From the NCBI GenBank assembly GCA_964498785.1, contig CAZCJL010000082.1, positions 1 to 30,283 on the forward strand: a stretch of DNA of 30,283 bases. Reading direction: 5' to 3'. The notes beneath the pieces are model-generated. The model was not told the origin of the DNA. It searched no databases and saw only the letters and a program-made list of their open reading frames with translations. The translations under genes were made by a program, and so were the position numbers. This document shows, piece by piece, positions 25,062 to 30,283 of the stretch. Source of the DNA: Mariaggregatimicrobium sp964498785 (GTDB lineage Bacteria > Zhuqueibacterota > Zhuqueibacteria > Thermofontimicrobiales > Thiofontviventaceae). Within the stretch, counting starts at the first letter, position 1. The number at the start of each line of letters is the position of its first letter.

Positions 25062-25627
25062 AGCAACGAGATTAATTTTTTTTTTAAAAAAGTCGGAAAA
25101 TTTTTCATTTACCCCCTTGACAAGTCTTGATTTATTTATTATATTAATAGCTTAACCATATTATATATATATTTAAAAGCATAGCAAAAAAGATAGTTGA
25201 TAAATATTTTTTGCCATAGTAGTAATTGACACATTTTCAGGTTCAGGTTCATGAGTAGGTTGAGGTATTCAAAGGGCTTTTATAGTGATGTGATTTGCAG
25301 TCAAGGTTTTTACGCAATACAAATAAAATTCTGTATGTTAACGAAGACGGGTGAATGAGTTACAGAGGGAAAGGGTGTTAAAACCAGAATTAAATTTTAC
25401 AGCAAATTAACAATACATTGAACAAACTTAACAGAAGCTGGTGACCTCAAAAATTTCCTCAAAAAGCCATCCATCAATTTTGCATAGAACCCTATATTGT
25501 TATAATTGCTGGCTCTTGCTGATAGATATCAAAAAGATTAGACAAAATAGATTGATAATGACAAGAAAACAGAGTGTCGGGAATATTTATGTAATTGTAG
25601 GTGATGTATTGTATTCAAAGAGAGTGA
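25062..25627. other. Long leader region upstream of the primary sigma gene
   Basis: These 566 AT-rich bases without a supportable gene contain the strong promoter at 25117-25145. Everything after about 25152 would therefore be 5' untranslated RNA of roughly 475 bases. A tandem TTCAGG pair lies near 25236-25247. I do not recognise a riboswitch or small RNA. Confidence 0.5.
25117..25145 (+). promoter_or_regulatory. Near-consensus sigma-70 promoter upstream of the primary sigma gene
   Basis: TTGACA (25117-25122), exactly 17 bases, and TATATT (25140-25145) form the best promoter-like match in the window. It lies about 480 bases before the sigma gene start and after the RsbW-like gene, so it should drive the sigma gene with a long leader. 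Confidence 0.75.
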
Positions 25628-26497
25628 ATGGAAACGTATATGGCTAAGAAGAAAAAACTAAACGAAAATCGAACAAAACAGTCTATTGAGAAGTACCTCG
25701 AAGAAATCGGTGGTTATTCTCCGTTGCCACCAGAGGAAGAGATACGTTTAGCTCGATTAATTCGTAAGGGTGACGCGGCAGCATTGGATAAATTGGTGAA
25801 AGCCAATTTGCGTTTTGTTATTAGCGTGGCCAAAGAATATCAAGGACAGGGCTTGCCTTTGCAAGACTTGATCAGTGAAGGAAACCTGGGATTAATAAAA
25901 GCGGCGCAACGTTTTGACGAAACCAGAGGCTTTAAATTTATTTCTTATGCTGTATGGTGGATCCGTCAGTCTATTCTTCAAGCTCTGGCAGAGCAATCAA
26001 GAGTCGTTCGGCTGCCTCTTAATCGCGTGGGGGCAATTAATAAAATCGGTCGTGCCCTGGAACAGTTGGAAAAGGCGTTTGGCCGGGAACCAAGTATGGA
26101 CGAAGTCGCCATTAAAATGGAAATGACGGCATACGAAGTCGCCGATGTATTGAAAACGTCGGCACGTCATTTGTCTTTAGATGAACCATTTAAGGAAGAG
26201 GACGGTAATAATTTACTCGACGTGATCGAAAGTGATCGCTATGCTCCGCCAGATTCTACTTTAATGAAAGAATCATTACAGGTCGAAATTAACAAAGTGC
26301 TTTCCACATTAAAGGACAGGGAGGCAGAGATTATTAAGTTATATTTTGGACTGGACGGAGATCGACCATTAACCCTTGAAGAAATTGGCGAGCATTTTCA
26401 GTTGACACGGGAACGGGTGAGACAAATTAAGGAAAAAGCGCTTCGAAGACTACGCCATCGCTCTAGACTTGAACCGTTGAGAAAATATTTAGGTTAA
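25628..26497 (+). CDS. Primary-type RNA polymerase sigma-70 factor (short, no region 1.1)
   Basis: The 289-residue protein contains regions 1.2 (about 17-49), 2 (about 55-125, with ISEGNLGLIKAAQRFDETRG and FKFISYAVWWIRQSI), 3 (about 133-205) and 4 (about 218-285, with LTLEEIGEHFQLTRERVRQI). Region 2.4/4.2 text is of the housekeeping RpoD/SigA type. Region 1.1 and the non-conserved insert are absent, as in the short primary sigma factors of Bacteroidota and relatives. It probably recognises the TTGACA/TATATT promoters seen here. The ATG at 25628 has AAAGAGAG just upstream; an ATG four codons later is an alternative. A strong terminator follows. Confidence 0.93.
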   Translation: METYMAKKKKLNENRTKQSIEKYLEEIGGYSPLPPEEEIRLARLIRKGDAAALDKLVKANLRFVISVAKEYQGQGLPLQDLISEGNLGLIKAAQRFDETRGFKFISYAVWWIRQSILQALAEQSRVVRLPLNRVGAINKIGRALEQLEKAFGREPSMDEVAIKMEMTAYEVADVLKTSARHLSLDEPFKEEDGNNLLDVIESDRYAPPDSTLMKESLQVEINKVLSTLKDREAEIIKLYFGLDGDRPLTLEEIGEHFQLTRERVRQIKEKALRRLRHRSRLEPLRKYLG

Positions 26498-26516
26498 TTT
26501 AATTCTGCTATTATTT

Positions 26517-26550
26517 AAGCCTTCGATAAATAATCGAGGGCTTTTTATTT
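26517..26550 (+). terminator. Rho-independent terminator after the primary sigma gene
   Basis: An 11-bp stem with one G-T pair (26517-26527 with 26533-26543), loop AAATA, is followed by TTTATTT. It begins 20 bases after the sigma gene stop. Confidence 0.9.
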
Positions 26551-26627
26551 CTTAAAAAAGACTTGAATTTTATAATAATTCTTTGTATTATCTGAAAATA
26601 CCTCATATTACAAACCCAGGAGAATTG

Positions 26628-28310
26628 ATGCGAAAAATATTCATTTATGTTATATTGATTCCATTCATCGCTGTTATCGCTTATCAATGTGGAGAAAATG
26701 AAATGGAGAAGCAAGCACGACAACTCATCAATTCGCAGGTTGAAAACGTGAAACCAGTGATGAAAGAAATGAATGAATCTTACTGGCAGGCCTCAATTAC
26801 AGGCGAGGAAGATGACTTCAACAAAGTCGCTACATTCGAAATTGACCTCAGAACAATATATTCCGATTCCGCTAATTTTGCATTACTTCAAAAATTTAAA
26901 GATAATGAGCAGATAAAATCTCCGTTGCTAAAACGACAGATAGATATTTTATACGGCAACTACCTCGGCAATCAAATCGATCCTCACCTGATGAAGAAAA
27001 TCGTCAAGAAAAACGCTGAGATTGAAAACAAATTTTCCGTATTTCGCGGAACGATGAAGGGCAAGAAGGTGTCAGACAATGACATAAAGAATGTTTTAAC
27101 TGAAGAAACAGATTCCAGCATTCGACGTGCGGCATGGTTTGCCAGCAAACAGGTAGGAAACGAAGTTGCTGCTGATATTATTGAACTTGTAAAATTGAGG
27201 AATGAAGCTGCGCAACGTGTTGGCTTTGATAATTATTACCTCATGTCTCTTACGTTAACCGAACAAAATGCGGACGATCTGCAGAATATTTTCGATGAAC
27301 TGGCAAAACTCACCGAGGAACCGTTCCGCGAACTGAAAGCTGAGTTAGATAGTATTCTGGCAGATAATTATGCGATTGCAGTAGCAGGATTAATGCCATG
27401 GCATTATCACGATCCGTTTTTTCAGGAAGGTCCGCAGGTTCATGAAGTCAATCTGGACAAATATTATGAGGGGCAAGATATCAAAGAATTAGCTCGCTCG
27501 TTTTATAACAGTATTGGATTGAAGGTAGACGATATTTTAGCAAATAGCGATTTATATGAAAAAGAAGGGAAAAATCAACATGCCTATTGCACGGATATCG
27601 ATCGTGAAGGCGACGTCCGCATTTTATGTAATTTAAAAAATAATGAAAAATGGATGGATACGATCCTCCACGAGTTAGGACACGCGGTGTATGACAAATA
27701 CATGGGCCCCAATCTTCCGTTCTTATTGCGGGAACCGGCTCATAGTTTTACGACAGAAGCGGTGGCTCAATTATTTGGTCGCTTATCCCGAAATGCCGCG
27801 TGGATTCAGGAGATGACCGGCATTTCTGATGAGAAGCGAAATGAGATTGCAGTTACAGTATTCAAAAGTATGCGATTACAGCAGTTGATTTTTGCGCGCT
27901 GGTGCCAGGTTATGTTCCGTTTTGAACAGGCTCTTTATGAAAATCCGGATCAGGATTTAAATTCGCTGTGGTGGGATTTGGTGGAAAAGTACCAGATGCT
28001 AAAACGACCTCCTCATCGTGATGAACCGGATTGGGCCGCGAAAATTCATTTTACCATCGTTCCGGTCTATTATCATAATTATATGCTGGGAGAATTACTT
28101 GCATCACAACTACATCATTATATTGTTCACACAGTGCTGAATAAAGAATCCGACAAAAACGTTTCTTATATAAATAAAACAGAAATCGGAAATTTCCTGA
28201 AAGACAAGATTTTTGAAGTCGGTGCGAAATATAAATGGAATGAAATGATTTATCGCTCAACAGGTGACTATTTAACTGCTAAATATTTTGTACAACAATT
28301 TGTGATGTAA
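26628..28310 (+). CDS. Exported HExxH zinc peptidase (M2/M3-like)
   Basis: The 560-residue protein begins with a hydrophobic export signal (MRKIFIYVILIPFIAVIAYQC). A lipobox-like cysteine at 21 has Gln, not Gly/Ala/Ser, before it. The catalytic site is HELGH (348-352) with the third zinc ligand E377 in FTTEAVA, a gluzincin layout. The surrounding helices resemble the M2 (ACE-like) and M3 oligopeptidase fold, so I expect it to trim short peptides in the periplasm. The mostly helical N-terminal part (about 25-330) forms the usual lid. I chose the ATG at 26628, with CAGGAGA 4-5 bases upstream; a TTG at 26583 has no ribosome site. It lies between two terminators and so is a one-gene unit. Confidence 0.85.
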   Translation: MRKIFIYVILIPFIAVIAYQCGENEMEKQARQLINSQVENVKPVMKEMNESYWQASITGEEDDFNKVATFEIDLRTIYSDSANFALLQKFKDNEQIKSPLLKRQIDILYGNYLGNQIDPHLMKKIVKKNAEIENKFSVFRGTMKGKKVSDNDIKNVLTEETDSSIRRAAWFASKQVGNEVAADIIELVKLRNEAAQRVGFDNYYLMSLTLTEQNADDLQNIFDELAKLTEEPFRELKAELDSILADNYAIAVAGLMPWHYHDPFFQEGPQVHEVNLDKYYEGQDIKELARSFYNSIGLKVDDILANSDLYEKEGKNQHAYCTDIDREGDVRILCNLKNNEKWMDTILHELGHAVYDKYMGPNLPFLLREPAHSFTTEAVAQLFGRLSRNAAWIQEMTGISDEKRNEIAVTVFKSMRLQQLIFARWCQVMFRFEQALYENPDQDLNSLWWDLVEKYQMLKRPPHRDEPDWAAKIHFTIVPVYYHNYMLGELLASQLHHYIVHTVLNKESDKNVSYINKTEIGNFLKDKIFEVGAKYKWNEMIYRSTGDYLTAKYFVQQFVM

Positions 28311-28712
28311 TATTTGAAAACATTTAATTTTTTAATGCCGGATTAAAGTCCATTCCGGCATTCTTTATTGTATCGCTAATTAAACGGAAAGCGAGGTGAT
28401 TGTTATCGCATAATAAACAGATCGTTTTTCTAATTCATGATGACATTTTTACCCAAAAATGCTCTACGATTTATTAAACCCGGGGTAGTATCACAATACG
28501 CTGATAGTTTTCGCTGGATCATGAGGGTCGATCCATAAATCATGGATTCCCGCTTTCTCGGGAACAGCTTTTTGCCTCTGATTCAGCCAGATAATGCATT
28601 ACAAAATTTTGATACATACCCCCAAACAATACTTCAGTTATAATTAATTGTGTTATGGACCAACACTGGTCTTACTGAAACACTGTCCAAATTCAAAAAT
28701 AAGGAGAAAAAG
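28311..28712. other. Intergenic region after the peptidase gene
   Basis: These 402 bases contain no supportable gene. They hold the peptidase terminator (28334-28369), a TTCCCG-CTTTCT-CGGGAA hairpin (28547-28564) preceded by ATGGA that looks like a common intergenic palindrome, and a perfect TATAAT at 28639-28644 without a well-placed -35. AAGGAG at 28701-28706 serves the next gene. Confidence 0.5.
28334..28369 (+). terminator. Terminator after the peptidase gene
   Basis: A 9-bp perfect stem AATGCCGGA (28334-28342) with TCCGGCATT (28354-28362) and an 11-base loop is followed by CTTTATT. It begins 23 bases after the stop. Confidence 0.7.
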
Positions 28713-29540
28713 ATGGACTTTACAATGGACAGCACTTTTAAACGAGCAATATTTATTGTCATCGATATCGCAATAGGGATTTTGTTCCTATACACTGCAT
28801 TTTTATATTTACCAGATCTAAATCAACAATCAGTTATTATCTACTTTGTTGTCATTCAAGCACTTTTCTTTGCAACATTTTTTACATTCCGGAAACAACA
28901 TGCATATCGCTTGCGCTCGGTAAAAAAATTAAAAAATCCCCGCTTACAGGAAAACGCGTTTGAATTTTCCGACCTCTTGATGAAAGATTATGACTATATC
29001 CGCGATACACTTTCCCAGGCAATGAACGACCGCCACACGATGGTGAATTACTTTTTAATTATCATTAGCGCAATTGTGACAATCATCTCGACCAATCTTG
29101 GCGCCAATGCGCTTCAAAATGCGGAAACACGATACCTGCTGATGATCTTTGCTTATTTAGTTAACTTCATCGGCTGGATTTATTTTATGAAAGTGGTTCG
29201 CTTGAGACAATCCTGGCATGGAAGTGCGCTGGCAATGAACCAGATTAAAGAATTTTTTATTCAAAATGGCCGCGTACCAGACGATATTGCGCGATCTGCC
29301 TTCTTATGGGATACAAAAACTGTCCCTAAAGCCGGGCGAAAAAGCAATGTGTTCTATTATTCGGCTGTTTTAATTAGTCTTATCGCATCGATTTCACTTG
29401 TTTTCGCGAGTTTTATTACGTCTCCGGCAAAAACTATTATGGAAATACCTGTATTTGCCTGGTTGTTCGGTCTTTATCATTTCGTGTTCCAGGTGTTTTG
29501 TTATTCGATTTTTCTTGATTACAGAACAATTCGAAGGTAG
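28713..29540 (+). CDS. Hypothetical six-TM membrane protein
   Basis: The 275-residue protein has hydrophobic segments at about 11-33, 40-59, 111-130, 142-160, 213-236 and 246-268. A basic loop lies at 60-75 and a soluble part at 75-110 (DYDYIRDTLSQAMNDRHTM). I do not recognise a named family with confidence. The motif QAMNDRHTMVNYFL at the start of the third membrane segment is distinctive and looks conserved-like. The ATG at 28713 is chosen because AAGGAGA lies about 5 bases before it; the 21 residues of an upstream in-frame start are polar and unlikely. The NUDIX gene begins 2 bases after its stop, so the two are probably co-translated. Confidence 0.8.
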   Translation: MDFTMDSTFKRAIFIVIDIAIGILFLYTAFLYLPDLNQQSVIIYFVVIQALFFATFFTFRKQHAYRLRSVKKLKNPRLQENAFEFSDLLMKDYDYIRDTLSQAMNDRHTMVNYFLIIISAIVTIISTNLGANALQNAETRYLLMIFAYLVNFIGWIYFMKVVRLRQSWHGSALAMNQIKEFFIQNGRVPDDIARSAFLWDTKTVPKAGRKSNVFYYSAVLISLIASISLVFASFITSPAKTIMEIPVFAWLFGLYHFVFQVFCYSIFLDYRTIRR

Positions 29541-29542
29541 CC

Positions 29543-30118
29543 ATGAAAGTTATTATAAAAGAAAAATCAAGAGTTTTTGACCAGTTATTCAAAATTGACC
29601 GTGCCGTCTTGCAATACGAAAAATTTGACGGAACCATGACCGATGATGTTGTTCGGTACAATTTTGAGCGGGGGAATTCTGTCGCTGTACTCGTAGTTAA
29701 CAGAGAAAAACAGACCGTTGTTTTGACAAAGCAATTCCGTTTTCCGGCGTATATGGAGAATGAAAAAAACGGATGGCTTTTGGAAATCGTGGCCGGAATG
29801 ATCGATAAGGGAGAAGAGCTGATAAATACAGCAGTGCGCGAAGTCCGGGAAGAAATCGGATACTCTGTGGAGCAGCTTGAACCCGTTTATGCGGTTTACC
29901 TTTCTCCCGGCGGATCTTCTGAAAAAATTTATCTGTATTACGCAGAAATAAATTCCGCTCAAAAAACCGAAACAGGCGGTGGCATTGCCAATGAAGCTGA
30001 AGATATACAACTGGTTGAACTACCAATTTCCGAAGCATTTAAATTACTGGATGCCGGCGAAATAATTGACGCAAAAACAGTTATCGCACTTCAATGGTTA
30101 AAACAAAAATTTAAATGA
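29543..30118 (+). CDS. NUDIX hydrolase of the NudK/AdpP (YffH) type
   Basis: The 191-residue protein contains the complete Nudix box GMIDKGEELINTAVREVREEIGY (first and last residues 85-107), which binds Mg2+ and cleaves nucleoside diphosphate linkages. The long N-terminal beta sheet (about 10-80) and the LSPGGSSEKIYLYYAE segment after the box are typical of the YffH group, whose substrates are ADP-ribose or GDP-mannose; I cannot tell which. The protein is soluble. The ATG at 29543 starts 2 bases after the membrane-protein stop, and GAAGG within that gene's end can serve as the ribosome site. Confidence 0.93.
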   Translation: MKVIIKEKSRVFDQLFKIDRAVLQYEKFDGTMTDDVVRYNFERGNSVAVLVVNREKQTVVLTKQFRFPAYMENEKNGWLLEIVAGMIDKGEELINTAVREVREEIGYSVEQLEPVYAVYLSPGGSSEKIYLYYAEINSAQKTETGGGIANEAEDIQLVELPISEAFKLLDAGEIIDAKTVIALQWLKQKFK

Positions 30119-30138
30119 TTTTTTAAAAATATTTTCCT

Positions 30139-30182
30139 AAAAAAAAAGCTCACAAATACTAAATTTGTGAGCTTTTTTTTTT
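30139..30182 (+). terminator. Strong, possibly two-way terminator after the NUDIX gene
   Basis: A stem of at least 14 bp (AAAAGCTCACAAAT ending 30157 with ATTTGTGAGCTTTT from 30163) and loop ACTAA is flanked by A-run and T-run, so it can work in both directions. The last 100 bases of the window contain no supportable gene. Confidence 0.92.
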
Positions 30183-30283
30183 ATATTAGATTATACACAT
30201 TTCCGAAATCTTAGAGATTTCAAATATATTTTGTATCTTCTCAATATTTTATGGTAGATATGGGCGATTGCCTCTATGTCGTA

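Noticed and set aside
25251..25358. 35-codon frame in the sigma leader
   Set aside because: No purine-rich ribosome site, only a TTCAGG tandem before the ATG; nothing recognisable.
25441..25647. 68-codon frame overlapping the primary sigma start
   Set aside because: No ribosome site, unusual composition, and it overlaps the sigma gene in another frame.
30191..30199. TTATACACA DnaA-type box
   Set aside because: Isolated, no cluster around it within the window.
30251..30283. Possible start of a gene at the right edge (11 codons open)
   Set aside because: Too short, no ribosome site, cannot be judged.

Overview
This is an AT-rich bacterial chromosome segment with about 21 protein genes, three tRNA genes and several hundred-base non-coding gaps. 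The gene set suggests an FCB-type lineage near Calditrichota, KSB1 or Marinimicrobia rather than Bacteroidota proper. It has a GWxTD-domain protein, a DUF3098 membrane protein, a short primary sigma factor without region 1.1, and an eno-ftsB pair. The promoters I can read are ordinary TTGACA-17-TATxxT boxes, not the Bacteroidota type. The lineage is an inference; there is no rRNA in the window.

Left part (1-6.3 kb): the 3' end of a tyrosine recombinase lies beside an initiator tRNA gene that has its own promoter and terminator. Then, on the minus strand, come a CorC/HlyC-type transporter overlapping a YigZ-family gene, and a unit of ECF sigma factor, DUF3098 protein, tRNA-Val and tRNA-Asp ending in a terminator. 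On the plus strand is the bifunctional NAD(P)HX repair enzyme. An alpha/beta hydrolase follows on the minus strand.

Middle part (6.4-18.2 kb): smc and a GWxTD-domain exported protein are followed by a gene-poor, accessory-looking region. It holds a one-domain MerR regulator, an 18-residue peptide ORF, a 58-residue acidic mini-protein, and a GspE/PilB-like protein with an intact MshEN-type N-terminus but degraded ATPase motifs. Next come an NtrC-type response regulator without the GAFTGA loop, a pilin-like protein without the usual processing site, and a pseudo-receiver-PATAN (DUF4388) protein. Several of these look like parts of type IV pilus or type II secretion machinery converted to signalling, and the group is the best candidate here for an undescribed system. 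Two short inverted-repeat elements lie inside it. At 17.8-18.25 kb an AT-rich divergent gap carries three perfect TTATCCACA DnaA boxes and one near-match, which makes it a candidate replication origin or DnaA-binding control region.

Right part (18.25-30.28 kb): every gene is on the plus strand. The order is a fused prenol kinase/DUF92 protein, enolase, FtsB-like protein, DUF502 membrane protein, outer-membrane beta-barrel candidate, RsbW-like ATPase, primary sigma factor (with a strong promoter about 480 bases upstream), HExxH metallopeptidase, six-TM membrane protein and NUDIX hydrolase. A strong terminator closes the series.
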